Shown here in pieces: positions 23,801-36,243 of a stretch of DNA of 64,000 nt (its first letter is position 1; each line of letters begins with the position of its first letter). The translations under genes and the position numbers were made by a program. The stretch comes from Coprinellus micaceus (Eukaryota > Basidiomycota > Agaricomycetes > Agaricales > Psathyrellaceae). Below the pieces are notes generated by a model. The model ran no database searches. It was not told the DNA's origin and saw nothing but the letters and a program-made list of their open reading frames with translations. The stretch is from contig OX596345.1 in assembly GCA_951394405.1 (NCBI GenBank), positions 372,001 through 436,000 of the forward strand. The letters run 5' to 3'.

Positions 23801-26800
23801 TCCTTGACGCCCTACAATCGGAAGCTGCTCGCCAGACGCCCAAGCCCCAGAGGAGGGTATCTTCTACCAGCCCTCTGGTGATGAGGAAAGCGGCTTCTCC
23901 TCGCGCTTCGAAGATAGCATCCCCGAAAGCGAGCCGCTTAACGAGGCAGAAGGTTCCGGCGGCCCCGAGAAAGGCGGCCCCGACGACGAGGGCGCGGGGG
24001 ACTACGTCGACGAGGGCAGCCACTTCGACGAAGGCGGCAGCGTCTAAAGGGAAGGCACCCGTGACACCGAAGGCGAACCCACGGACAGGTAAGCGGCCTT
24101 GACCATTTACTTGGTTAGGCTTTGACCAGAGGGACCCCAACAGCGCTCCCACCCGTTATCACCAGCGTCACCAGGACACCCCCGAGGCTTGCCATGGAGG
24201 GAAGAGGGCTGGCGCCGATCTCGTTCGATGACTTTACCAAGTTTCATGACCTCCTCAGTGGGCCTTCTAAATATCTTAGTCGCATACCCACGTACTGACT
24301 CAGGCACAGTGCTCACGACTCGGATCCTTGGCTTGCTTTCTCTGGTTCTGCCTCGGTTCCAGCTCCTTGGCCACCTGAGGAAGTTGTGCCAGAGGCAACT
24401 CGGTACCTCGAGTGAAGGTATTGCTGTTTGCCCCCCTCCTTCTCGTATGAGGTTGACTTGGCGGTCTAGAATTTATTATAGCATCGTTGGAACTCGCCCA
24501 CGAGTATGCTAAACTCGGGAGACTGAAGCGTGCTTCGTCAGTCTTCAGTACAGCACTTGAGATTGTCCGAAGCGGAGGAACGTCTCCCGAGATTGGGGCG
24601 TTCTTCCTTTTGCGCTTCGCTGAGACTCTGGCCCTTATGAACGATGTTTCCAGAAGGTAAGTGAACCTGGTGATGTTTCTGATAGTCTCTGACGCGGTGT
24701 CCCAGCTCCTCTGTCTACTTGGAAGCGTTCCAGCACTCGGAGAGGATCCTCGGGGAGAGCAAGGGTATGTCAAGCGTTCAAAGGATTCAATCCAGAGCAA
24801 GGAGGCTTGAGCTAAGTGCCATGGCTTGTCGTGTCTTCGCCCTCATCCAGAACGCCCGAGTACGTCCCCTCGTGTTAAACGTTCGTCGACACTAGCTAAT
24901 GCTCTTCTAGGAGGATGGAACCGCGTGCCTGAGCTCCCTCCTTCAATCTCTCAGACTATGGAACCGCGCGATCGAAACCACCGCTCGCCTAGCTCGCTCA
25001 ACTTCGAGATCGACCGATACATCCAGTCAGAACCCATTCGATGCTTCCGGCAGCACACAGGGGGGCCTCTCAGCGGACCAGTCCCAATCCCAGCCCAAGA
25101 CGAAAGTCTCCGCCAAATCCTCTACAGAGCTCCAGTGGCGGCTCATGGAAGGCGTTATCTTCGTCCTGCTATCGCTGGCTGACGCGTACCTAACCCGCGG
25201 GTCGCCGAGGGAAGCCGAGTACTTCCTTAAACAGGTACAGACTCTCGGGGAATCTGCTGGGCTGCCTGCCATTGAGAGCAGAGCCCTTACCAGGATGGTT
25301 GAGGTCCAGCTTGGGATGGGCCGATTGGAGGACGCGGCGAAGCTGTTGGAAGATGCTGCTGCGAAGTTGGGCGAACATGTCGCGCTGGATAACGTTGACC
25401 TTCAAAGGCTGCTGGCGAGGTACAACGAACGGGCGGAGGACGAGGTTACTGCCACAGAGCTGAGCGTGAAAGCGTTGGAGATGTTGCAGCAATTGAACGG
25501 AGATTTCCAGCGGGTGGACGGCTACGTTATTGGGTATGTCTGGTGTGTGTCTGTGCGGTCCACCTTTTGCTCATACTCCTCTTTAGACTTAGGCGGTCCC
25601 TCGAAGCCCAGGCTGCAGGTGGTGACACCATCGCTCCAGAGCTCGTCGCAACGGTTCTATCTCGGTACAGTAAGTATTCCCGGTTTGGCTCCCGAAGGAA
25701 TGGCGCTTACAGTTTGCAGTATGGTTACTTCGACAAAGCGGTGATCAGGAAGTTGACGGATTGCTCGAGGCGTTGTGCTCACTCCCTTCCTCGTTCCGGA
25801 TTGAGGTACGACACAACCTGTATGCCGGAGCTCGATCTAACGCTGCTGTCCTAGGCCCAAAAGAATTCATTGATGGCCAACATCACCCTGCATAAGGTTC
25901 ACCAGCGCTTCCAGAGCGATATGTTCTTGAATTCGCTGACTGAATCGAGTACGCCTTCCCGAGGTACATCCTTCCTCAGTCGGACTGACTATCTTGACTT
26001 GCAGCGATCGCTATTCCGATGGGAATGTCGAGGAGGAATAGCGCTCAACGTGTGCTTCCCGTCGGGGACGTTCTCAATGCTTTAGACTCGGCCGAGAAAT
26101 ACTTCCAGGACAGCATCGCACTCACTGAGAAAGCGGGAGACGTTCTTCATCTCAGAGATGCCGCCGTCTCCCTTGCCCTCGTCAAAGCTTTCCAGACGTC
26201 GCTAGGCAAGTTCGATGACCTTAACGCAATTTACGCCGCTTCACTTCTCGGTAAGCTTTGGAACGTCCAACCTCGTGATGGCGATCTGATGAATGCTATT
26301 CGCCAGACGTATCTTCTGCTGCGACCCTCAGGCGCGAGATGCTCGAGGCAATTCAGCAGAAACTGGCGACAATCTCACCTTCTGATGATTTCGAGTGGCC
26401 CACAATCACGGCAGACGGTTCGCCGAAGCCCGTCTCTTCCAAGAAATCCCCCAAGCGATCCACAATGTTCCTCGGAGACTCGGACATCGAATCAGACGGT
26501 AACGACGACGAGGCCTACGACAAAGCGATAATTGCCTACTGGAAATCTGTACAGGCGAGATACCAAGTCAAGCTCCTCGACAAAGAATCACTGCGTGGCT
26601 CTCAAACCCATTGTCTGCCCGCCAACTGGACTATCGTCCACATCGCTCTGGCTGAGGATAAGTCGACCCTCCTGCTTTCGCGCCAAGAATGCGGTGCTCA
26701 AGCGGAAGATCCGCTGCTCTTTTGCGTTCCTCTCAAGGGTCGAAGAGATAATGGGACCGGCGACGAGGAGGAACACCTATCTTTCGAAGATGCCATGGGC

Positions 26801-28296
26801 GACTTCAACGAGATCATTAGGTTGAGTAATGAGAGCACAAAGGCAGCAGTACACGTCAGACCGGACGACGAAGAGGCACGGGTGAGCTGGTGGAAGGACC
26901 GAAATGCGCTCGACGTTCGCCTGAAGGAGCTGCTACAGAACATTGAGTTTTGTTGGCTCGGTGCCTTCAAGGTACGCATCTTCCACTCAAGCAGCCAGCA
27001 TCTTCCCTGATCAACTTCTCCTTAGACCATCCTGAGCCCGCGACCGAACCTCACGCCCGAGCAGCTATCGGACTTGCGCTCACAATTCGACAAAGTCTTC
27101 CAACGCAATCTCCAGATCAAGGAAAAGAAGCCGAAATCGCGTGCAGGGCACAAAAGGGCCCCCTCGCAGGCGCAAGGTTCCAACGATGTATCCCTGGATG
27201 ACTCCATGCTCCGCTGTTTCTCCACTCTCTCTCCCAAGTGCCGCGACGAAGAACTAGAGGACCTGCTATACTTCATTCTCGACCTGTACCAGTTCCACGG
27301 GGTGCCTGTTGTTACGGCGGAGGTAGACTCGATGCAGGCTGTAGTTGACTTGCGTTCGGCTCTTGAGGAGCACCACGGTCGACTACAGAAAGCAAATAGA
27401 GGGAAGTCCTGCCGTCTGGGAACCTCTGCGGCCGAAGAACACCTCTTCTTGGTACTTGACAAGAATGTCCAGGGGTTGCCTTGGGAGAGCTTGCCCAGCC
27501 TAAGGGGGAGAAGTGTCAGTCGTATTCCATGCGTCGACTTCCTACACGACCGCATTGCTTTTGCATCATTGCGGCGACAGCAACTGTCTCTAGCTGATGA
27601 GGGCGATGGTACAGCCGTCGTGAACCCAAGGAACGGGTACTTCATTCTAAACCCAAGTGGAGACCTGAAGAAGACCGAAGGCCGTTTCCAACTCTGGGCG
27701 GATGAGATGAAGAGTCTGGGGTGGGACGGCGCCACTGGGGCACCAGTTACGGAGCAACAGTTCGCAAACGCCCTAAAGAACAAGGACATTGTTGTGTAAG
27801 TGACTCTTCTGAGCAGGCTTTGAATGCTGCTTACCTGCGTTTCCAGTTATTTCGGTCACGGCGGAGGAGAGCAGTATATTCGATCTCATCGCATTCGTGG
27901 TTTGCCCACATGCGCTGCCACTCTTCTCTGGGGCTGTTCTTCGGGTGCATTGAAAGACATGGGTGATTTCGACCGCATTGGAACCCCCTACAACTACATG
28001 CTCGGCGGCTGGTATGTCTTATGTGCCCCTCACTATCAATCCGTCCTTTCTGACTTGGCGCTCCCAGCCCAACTCTCGTCGCAAACCTCTGGGACGTGAC
28101 TGACAGGGACATCGACAAGTTCTCTTCATCTGTGTTCGACAAAGTGGGGTTGAATGGGACTATCGCTGACCCTTCGCGTCGCACCCAGCCTTCGACGAGC
28201 ATCGTCACCGCAGTGGCCCAGTCACGGGAAGTATGTAAGCTAAAGTATCTAACGGGGGCTGCGCCCATTATATATGGCATTCCATTTAGGTTGTGA
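20863..28296 (+). CDS. ESP1: Separase (separin, caspase-like C50 peptidase)
   Basis: Cysteine protease that cleaves the cohesin kleisin subunit to start anaphase; held inactive by securin. I could join 20 exons in frame into about 2155 residues, a normal separase length. Start ATG at 20863 (MATRIKKPTSRLRE); TGA at 28294-28296. The N-terminal two thirds is helical repeat (for example ELAHEYAKLGRLKRA, SRARRLELSAMACRVFALIQ, DAYLTRGSPREAEYFLKQ). The C-terminal peptidase has LPANWTIVHIALAEDKSTLL, then PWESLPSLRGRSVSRIP, the catalytic His in YFGHGGGEQYI (about residue 2029), the catalytic Cys in LLWGCSSGAL (about 2055) and CPTLVANLWDVTDRDIDKF. Exon 7 adds a Lys/Ala/Pro/Thr-rich basic linker (about 23,820-24,088). 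CACGTG lies 86 bases upstream. The identification is secure; a few splice choices (22008 or 22014; exon 8) are estimates. Confidence 0.97.
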
Positions 28297-28585
28297 AATG
28301 GGGTGGTGAGAGACAGCGTGTACCTGTATTACTGGCATGAAGGGGCGTAGGATATATCTACCATTATTCGTAGGTGTTCGGTGTTGGGGGAAATGCGACC
28401 CGCCACTGCGGCCTTGAGTGCGGCCTTCCCGACCGAAGGTTCTATGATCGTCAACATTGGGGCGTGCTGGTATATGGACATAAGGCCCATATAAAACAAT
28501 GCATTGACCAGGTACCGACTAGTAGGCGACGACATTAAAGAGTTGGGTATATATAGTAAGAGTTGTATGAAACCCCAGCCCCCCT

Positions 28586-30288
28586 TCAGCGCAGATATTG
28601 CAGAGGAAGAAGGTAGTCGTAGACATGAACCTCTGTTTCCGGTTCCTCCTCCCCATCTTCACGAAAGATGGAATACACCAGGCGGCCAGAGATGGGGCAG
28701 AACCCAAACTGGTTTCCGGTGTAAGGGCCATCTGGAAGCTTCACCGGAGTCGTCAATATCGCAGATGTGTGCATGAGGACATTGTGTGAAGACTCGTAAG
28801 GGACGTCGAGGACTGTCGCCATGAAGGTAGACCTATCCGAGCGGCTGCACATCACCAACTTGCCTCCGCAATGGATCAGGGGAGATGCCCCAGTTGCATA
28901 ACTCGAGCTATTCGGGCGGCCATACACGGACCGGCCTATTCCTGCCGTTGCTGGGATACATGAGGGTAGGAAGCGGTCTGCCAGGGGCTTTCCCATTCGC
29001 CGGATGGAATACCGGTATAACATCGGGAATGGTGTGCCCTCTGGTTCGTTGTTGAGCAGGACGCACATGTGCGGATTGAAGGCAGTCTTTTGTTGCCAAG
29101 CGGGTGTCCCAGAGAGTGTAATGCCTCCTTGGATTGCTTGACCGAGTGACCCTCGGGTGTTGAGCCTGATGGAGGGTATCACTCTACAGTCCAACTGGGC
29201 CGGAGTCTGGAACCATGCAGGCACATCCCAAACACCGAATAGGCCTCGAACGCTTCGAGCGATTATCACTCTGTCGCAAACGTATATCTGAATAAAATGT
29301 GGCTTAGGACCCCTGTGGTGTTGAACAGAGGAGGCCTTACCTCGTCTAAAGGGTCGTCTACCTCCCATCGGAAGGCCGTCCCCTTCACCCAGTTCCAGGC
29401 AATGAACCAAGGCTGGCAGTAGACAACAACGAGGTCTTCGATGATATGCACAGACTTGATCCTCCCATCTCCAGTCGGAGGGCCGGCCACGAAAAGGGCG
29501 TTTTGAAGATCTTGAAATGGGAAGGCGAACTTGGCTTTCGAGTCAAAGGTAGGCTCGTCGGAGACGGGGTCGATCTGGTAGATTTCGAGGACGTCGTCGT
29601 TGTTATTGACACTGTCGGTTTGGTCAGCATGGGCATTTTCCTCACTGGAATGCTGCTCTTACATTGTTTTCACAGCAAGGACAAGCTGCTTTCCGTCGAC
29701 ACTCGGGCATATGGCTTCCAAAGTAGCGCCATTCCCCTCTATCATCGCAATCGGGAAAGGTTTAACGGGCTGTCCGAAGTTATAGCCAAGATCCCACAGG
29801 CAGATAGTCCCGTTCCCTGAAGTGGCGAGGAACCGTCCGCCAGGAACCAACGTCATACTTGTGACGGTATACGACTGGCCGTACTCTGGGTCTCCGGGCA
29901 GGAAGGTACGATGTTGATACTCCTTGTAGCGCTCGGCCGAGTTCTTCTCGACATGTTCAACAAAGCGGTGTGGTCCGCATGCCGCGTGCTCAAGGTCGTC
30001 TTTCGACATCTCATCTAGGGGAAAGGTGGGTCTGAAGACCCCATACTGGGCTATGACGCGCCCAAGCGCAGCCCGCCAAACAGCCTTTGTGTGGCTCGCC
30101 TTATATGTAGAGCGACAGACCTGCATACGCATCAGTTCAGTGGCAACCCTATGTTGCACAGTTCTCACCGCGCGCATTTCGTTTATTTCAAGGGGGTCCA
30201 GGTGGACGAGGATTTGAGTAACTATTTCCAAAGAAAGTGGAAATTCGCGTGGAGAAGACCCATCTCCTGTATTTTTTGCAGGCTCCAT
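28586..30288 (-). CDS. F-box/WD-like propeller protein B4
   Basis: Probable SCF receptor, 516 residues; exons 30288-30169, 30120-29663, 29611-29341 and 29287-28586, phases 0-2-0. The F-box is LSLEIVTQILVHLDPLEI followed across the intron by VCRSTYKASHTKAVW. Strands: MTLVPGGRFLATS with CLWDLGYNFG, IAWNWVKGTAFRW, GLFGVWDVPAWF, YRYSIRRMGKP, KLVMCSRSDRS and VHVYDYLLPLQYL. The first intron is only 48 bases, divisible by three and free of stops, so its retention would add 16 residues in the F-box. B5 is the nearest relative and both are on the minus strand. The gene ends about 290 bases from the convergent separase stop. No CACGTG was found upstream, in contrast to most B genes. Confidence 0.87.
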
Positions 30289-31935
30289 CGTCCGCGGTGA
30301 GTGAGAAGACCCGGAAAGCGCGAAGAAGGATTCGCGACGGTGGCGGGAGATGTTGGAGACGCTCAGAAGGAATCCAAGCGCTCGTCTGCTGGCGCCTTGC
30401 GGACATCACTTCCCACGGAGTCTCTCCGCTGGACCCGAACGAGGCTACGTAGCGGTGGGTGGGCTAAAGGAGGATGGATACATCGATCATCAGACGATGG
30501 AGTGGGTAATTGTGAAGCGTAGTTGTAGCTTAGACCTGTGACTTGGCCCCTCTATACTGGGCGAGGCTACTATTAATAAATTAATTGCGCGGAGCGCAGC
30601 CTCGATAGACCCTGCCGGCTATCCCGTTGCAGCGCTGCCCCTCTGACGAGGTTCCGCAAAGCGGAAGAACTTGTTCTTAACTTCCCAGGTTCAGAGGGCA
30701 CCGGTTACGAGTCTAGTTTTAGTTCAGATTATACATCATCTAATATATATGAAGAAACCACCTACATTCGTTTGCATTTGTTTGTTCCGTCCATTTTCCC
30801 CCTTGGGTAGAGCTTCGTTTTGTGCACCGACTGGCACATCTGAGTGTGTAGGTCTTTACTCCTGGTTAGAAGGAGTCTCTATACCGAACTTCAGATGCTT
30901 CACCCAACTGGGCCACTCGCAGTTAGGGCGTCAATGTGCTCGGCACGACTCTACGCGGCCAAGACCACCCCTAATTGTTGTCGATCCAACACCAACATAT
31001 CTGCCGCGCCTCGCTTACGGTCTCCTTGATACCATTGCGCGACTTCGAGATTCCAATCTGAGCCAAGGCCCTTGACATCGACCAGATTGCCGGAGGACCC
31101 ATTATTTCCCTGAAACCGGGTTGGTTGCAGGTTGACGAGAAGGGGCTGCCATTACGAACGACCCTGCCACTTTGCTAGGCAAATTACATATTAGTACCCC
31201 GCCCTTGTCGACCGTCCTACATTCGTTTGCATGTTTGTTCTGACGATCACCCCCTGAAGTAGACGCTCCGTTCATGCATCTACATGCCGTTTAAAGTAGG
31301 TAGGTCTTTGCGAGTATTGTGAAGTACTTCTTTCGTGAGCAGCAGTGGACTGAGGAATTCGCAGCTTGGGCGCCAATTCTCTCGGCAAAGCTTCGGGAAT
31401 GTATTACCGAGTCCGTAACATCCGACCTGCCTTAACCATTCGGCGTGGGCCACGCTTTATTGTCGTGGATTCACGTTGTCCTCAATTCAGAAGCGTTGAC
31501 GACGTCCGCTCACTTCTCTTTGACTTCTCTCCCACTGCCGCGCCCCGCCGTCTTCTAACATCTCTCGGGACTGCAGGCGTAACCCGATGCATTGACCCAA
31601 CACCCCAGATCTAGAGCCTATAGCGAACACCATAACAGGTTAGAACATACCACTGACCTCATCTCAAGATAGTCTTTACGGCGGAGTCCAGACCACAACC
31701 ACTTTCTGTCCGTCAAACATTGATTTGTCGATTTAGCGGCCAGCCAGGGAGGTACCGTTCCGAGAGCATGCCTAGTACCTGAAGTGTTGGCTCAAGAGGT
31801 GGCGAAGCGGCGCCTTGTGAACGATATTAGGATGTAATAAATTGGAGTAGCAACTGAAGTCAAGGGGTTGGCTGTGACTGACTCTAGGAAGGGAGGTTCA
31901 GCTGAGAGGGACTGAGATGTGCCGAAAGACGCACT
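30289..31935. other. Intergenic between B4 and B5, repeat-bearing
   Basis: About 1.6 kb. It contains a diverged direct repeat (described separately at 30751-31620) and otherwise no recognisable gene. The open frames here have neither domains nor relatives in the window. Confidence 0.45.
30751..31620. repeat. Diverged direct repeat, two units of about 300-400 bases
   Basis: Unit 1 (about 30751-31060) and unit 2 (about 31203-31620) share ordered blocks: CCTACATTCGTTTGCAT with TGTTTGTTC, GTAGGTCTTT, a block like CGCAG-TTGGGCG-CAAT-CTCGGCA, and CCAACACC near the ends. Identity is patchy, so this is an old tandem duplication of unknown sequence. No coding content is seen. Confidence 0.4.
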
Positions 31936-33651
31936 TTAGAAAGTATCAGCTTGTCCCTGAACGTCCAGAGGAAGGAGGTAGTCGCAAACGTGAATCTCCG
32001 TTTCTGGTCCCTCGTCTGCGTCATCTCGTACAACGGCGTATACGAGCCGGCCAGACATGGGGCAAAACCCGAACTGCTTCCCCGTGTATGCTCCCTCAGG
32101 AAACGTCACCGGCGCCGTCAAGATGGCTGAAGTGGGCATGAGCGTATTTTGAGAAGACTCCGTAGGCTGGCGTAGCAATGTCGCCATGAAGGTAGACTTT
32201 TTAGAGCGTGTGCACAACACGAGTTGACCGGCGCATTGGAACAGCGAGGATGCACCACCCTCGTACCGCGTGCCAATACCAGTCCCGTAGGTCGTCCAGT
32301 TTATTCCAGCACCCGCCGGAAGGCACGACGGCAGGTAATCGTCACCAAGAGGCTTTCCCATGCGTCGAATGGAATACAAATACATGACGGGATACTTGTC
32401 CATGGGCTTGCCGTCAGTCAGAAGGCATAGATAAGGGTTGGCGCTGGTCCGTTGTTGCCATGTGGGTGACCCAGCAAACGTGATGTGGGCAGGTGTCTGG
32501 GATGGCTGGCCAAAAAAGCCTCTTGGGTTGAGCCTGATCGAGCTCATTTGGCTGCAGTCGTTGTTGGGCACGGGTTTGAGCCACCATGGCGTGTCGAAGA
32601 CTCCAAATGTGCCACGGGCATCACAAGTCATGATGGCCTTATCGCAGACGAAGATCTGTCCGGAGAGTTCGAGCGGGGTGCTGTCCTAATCGCAACGAGG
32701 CGCACCTTTTGGAGAGGATCGTCTAAGCTCCAACGCGCTGCGGTGCCTTTAACCCAGTCCCATACGACGAAGAATGGTTGGCAGTATACAAAGGCGCACT
32801 CTTGGTTGAGGTGTGCACTCTTGAACCTACCATCTCCCGGGGGAGTGCCGTTCAGGAAGAGTGCGTTCGCCAAAATTTGTGAGGGAAATTTGAATTTCCC
32901 TTTCTCTTCAAAATCCGGCTCTTCATACGTTGGGTCTATGGCGTAGATAGTGAGAACATCTGTATCGTTTTCCCTGGCGCACGACTTCAGCGAGAGCCAG
33001 TGGAATCGGCAATGCACTTACTTCGACGTGACAGCCAGGATAAGCTCGTCCTCGTCGGAGGGACTCGGAGAAACGTCTTCAAGTTCAAACCCAACGCCTT
33101 CGAGGGTAGCCACTGGGTACGGGTTTATTGGGGTCTCCGAGCTGAAGCCCAAGTCCCACAGGCAGATGGATCCATCTCCCGAGGTGATCAAGAACCGCCC
33201 TCCTGGGACCAGCGTCATCTTGTCGGCCGTATGTGTCCCGAGAGAACTCTTCTGGAGAGGACAGAAAGTGCGATCTTGATAGGCCCTGTACCGATCCCCC
33301 GAGTTCCTCTCTATGTTTTCCGCAAAACGATATGGACCAGACGCAGCCTGCTCGAGCTGTTCGGTAGACATGTCGTCCAGGGGGAACGTTGGTGCGAATA
33401 TACCGTGTTCCTCCATAATTCGTTGCAAGGCAGATTTCCAAACCAGTCTTGTATTTGCTGCTTTGGAGAATATGTGGCATGCCTTCGGGGGTGATGAGCT
33501 TAGTTTCACAAGGAAAACAACAGGAGCGCACCTCCCGCATTCGAGCAATGTCGATTGGGTCCAAGTAGAAGAGAATTTCCGTTATAATCTCGAAAGAGAA
33601 CGGAGCATCGCTTCGACAGAAGCTTGCGTCGCTTTCGGAGTCTGATTCCAT
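31936..33651 (-). CDS. F-box/WD-like propeller protein B5
   Basis: Probable SCF receptor, 522 residues; exons 33651-33532, 33482-33022, 32973-32706 and 32655-31936, phases 0-2-0. The acidic start MESDSESDASF precedes the F-box FSFEIITEILFYLDPIDIAR, completed after the intron by ACHIFSKAANTRLVW. Strands: MTLVPGGRFLITS with CLWDLGFSSE, VVWDWVKGTAARW, GTFGVFDTPWWL, YLYSIRRMGKP, QLVLCTRSKKS and IHVCDYLLPLDV. It resembles B4 most. Its C-terminus runs about nine residues past the usual stop region. No lesion seen. No CACGTG upstream; a (GT)10 run lies about 100 bases before the start. Confidence 0.87.
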
Positions 33652-33754
33652 GGCGTTAATTTGTTCTGAATACTCAGGGCGAGGATTCGGACGTGGCGAA
33701 AGGAAAGAAGCGCCCGCGCTGTCACGGTCACTGCGGCCCAATTTTTGGCTGACA

Positions 33755-33774
33755 GTGTGTGTGTGTGTGTGTGT
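33755..33774. repeat. (GT)10 microsatellite
   Basis: Twenty bases of perfect GT repeat, about 100 bases upstream of the B5 start codon. Confidence 0.95.
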
Positions 33775-33964
33775 ATTCTTCTAAGGTTGGTACAAGGCCA
33801 CAACCGGCCACCAACCCCCAAGTAGCGTTTGGAATGGAGCCGCCCCATCGAAACTCCCGCTTACTCAGAACCGTGCGTGACCCAAGGCGATTGTCCCACC
33901 CGGCTTGCACCGTCGAGGTATCTATCCCAAGGTAATCCGCACGGCCGCTCCAGAGGCCTCCGCG

Positions 33965-34800
33965 TCGCAACTCAACAATATAATATCAAGACTATGTAAT
34001 ATCAAACTCAATATATCACCATCTGACCTCCCTCGCCATGAACCTGGCCACATCAAACGCGTACTGTGCAACTCTACTGACCGAACTCCGGAGTGTCACG
34101 AGCCGCTTCATCATTTCCACAGTGTCCCCACCCGCCTGAATAACCCAGTCAAACTCCTCCGGGGTGCACAAACCCATCAGATCCCCCGCCATCTCTTTCC
34201 TCAGCTGCTGCAGTTCCCCGGCCGCATTACACTCCAGCCACACATGTTCGGGGCTCTCCACCCCCTGCTCACAGAGTCTACAGGTCCGATCTTCCCTCGC
34301 CGTACGATTTTTCCCTCTCCTACCCGCCTCGATTGCGTACTTGTGTCCAGACAGCAACACCTGCGTGAGCGCCACACGGTGGGCCGGGTTGGTCGTGCCG
34401 CCGGCACCGTCCTACAACAATTCCCACACCCCTATGTGGCCCTCGGTGCCAGCAAGTTTCGGAGGTGCTCTGGAGTCTGCCACTTCGAGGTTGGAATACC
34501 AGTGGCACAGGACAAGGCGAACAAACCCAGGCAGTCAGAGCAGCGGCTCCGCGTCTCAAGAGATCCAAACGAATCAGGATCTGCCGTGACATCGAGGATC
34601 GTGTTCACCTTGGCCGCGGCCCTCGCGGGGTGAGTTGCGGGGAGAGGTGCGCCATTGGCCTCGATTTCCCCTCTTTTCAGACTCTTACGCCCTCCAAGCG
34701 AACAAGTGGGAGCAGGTGTTGGGTAGAGCTCGAGTCCAAGATGGTTCCAGAAGACAGCGGCCTCTTTCCAAGAGGAGTCCTTCAGACCTACTGACATCTC
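33965..34800 (-). mobile_element. 5'-truncated LINE (non-LTR retrotransposon) remnant
   Basis: The minus-strand frame at 34375-34016 reads ALTQVLLSGHKYAIEAGRRG then CRLCEQGVESPEHVWLEC, the C-x2-C-x8-H-x4-C zinc-binding motif found at the C-terminus of LINE reverse-transcriptase proteins. Upstream sequence in other frames (TPEHLRNLLAPRA; HIGVWELL, stop, DGAGG) shows at least one frameshift and a stop, so the copy is dead. After the stop comes a tail of TTGATATTA-like units (about 33975-34010), typical of a LINE 3' end. Only the last few hundred codons remain. The 5' boundary near 34800 is an estimate. Confidence 0.75.
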
Positions 34801-34960
34801 AGCTGTAGGGATTGGTGCCTCTAGGAAACAAAGGGTTCGAGGTGGAAGAATGCAGCCGGAGAGGGAAGGCTGTGATTAATGCCACAGTGGCGGTCGAGTG
34901 GCTGCGATAAGTCTATATAATTGCGCAATTTCAAGATCACCGTCTTCATCGACGACCACC

Positions 34961-36094
34961 ATGGCCACCCAGGCATGGCCACCCCTGATAGGGAGCCGCG
35001 TGCCCCCGGAAATCTGGTCGACCATCTTCGACTTCGCATGTTTGGACGACGGCTTTACTGCACGCTCTTTGTCTTCTGTCTCTCGCCACATCCGAGCTCT
35101 ATCGGAGGGACACCGACACCGTACTATCAAGATATCCTCCACCTCTCAAATTATCGCGCTCGAGAGGCAGCTCTCCGAATCTGGGGTAATCGCAGCGCGG
35201 ACGTTGAAGACTCGATTCGTGTCCATCGCGCTTCCGATTTCTGCCACAGAAGAGGCCTACCCCGAGGATGTGCCAGGAGTGAATGCACCTTCGTCCTACT
35301 CTGGAGATAGCGACTACCAAGACTCTGAATGGACCGACATCTACTGCTCGAGCGACGACTCCGTGCTTATGAGTTCGACGATGGCCCAGACGCCTCGGAA
35401 GTTGACGAGCTCACCACCGAGCTCAATGACATAGAAAGAGATGAGCATCAGAACGAATGGACGCCACACATTGTCAAAAGTCTCGAAGATTTGGATTGTT
35501 ACGGCCCCCCTTTAGTCAGGAGACTCCGATACCAAGTCGACGGCGCAGTAAGAAGATTGCTAGAAGCGTCCTCGAACACCTTGGAGGTCCTTTCCTTCTA
35601 TTACCACCCGGTGTTCGTATTCCCACTTGACGTCCTGATACCTCCGTTACCGCGCCTTCGATGTTTATCTGTCGGCTTAACCCCTGGCGTTTTCGGAAAC
35701 AATCTAAACATGGACGGCGCGCACCCACAAATCTACCCCTCGCTCCAGGCACTACGTTTGCTGGGAAACTCGACGCCGTGTAATTGGTGGAAGCGCATCA
35801 TCGAATCTGTGCCAGACTCGAGCCAGGTCACGATAGTTAGCGGTATGAACCTGTACAGGTGCGTAGATCGTTTCGCATTGAAGTCCATAGTGCTCTTTAC
35901 TGATTTTCGTTGTCGGGGATGTTAGAGCCTTGGTCTACTGCAAGAAGAAGGAAGGATGTCACGTCTGGAAGTTCGTCGAAAATGATTTTTACGAGGAGTT
36001 GCCTGAGCTGTTGGAAAAGTGGTGGTTGGAGGACGTCAATGGGGGGAATGGAATCCCCACCGAGGAGGAACTTGACGAGGGACTTGGAACTTAA
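34961..36094 (+). pseudogene. F-box protein gene C1 with a one-base frameshift
   Basis: Paralogue of C2 (41593-42789). Exon 1 is 34961-35858 and exon 2 is 35926-36094. The F-box-like start is VPPEIWSTIFDFACLDDGFT then SLSSVSRHIRALSEGHRHRT. A leucine-rich part follows (NTLEVLSFYYHPVF, IPPLPRLRCLSVG, YPSLQALRLLG), then WWKRIIESVPDSSQV and, in exon 2, CKKKEGCHVWKFVE and EDVNGGNGIP. The reading frame shifts between IYCSSDDS and AYEFDDGPD near 35362. C2 reads straight through here, and adding one base would restore a 1068-base frame, so this is a one-base deletion or a sequencing error. The GT...AG pair around it is only 11 bases apart and cannot be an intron. Confidence 0.78.
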
Positions 36095-36237
36095 ATCAGA
36101 TATCAGTTCAAAACCGATGATTAATTGTGAAGACCAAATTTGGTGGCTCGAAGGTCCCCTCGGCATGGTCGCCACGGGCGCCTAAAATCTGCTAAGGGTT
36201 ACTATTTAAATAAGTAATATTATTTATGTTGATTTCT

Positions 36238-36243
36238 CACGTG
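36238..36243. promoter_or_regulatory. CACGTG E-box upstream of condensin
   Basis: TCTCACGTGACA, 82 bases before the condensin ATG. Confidence 0.4.
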
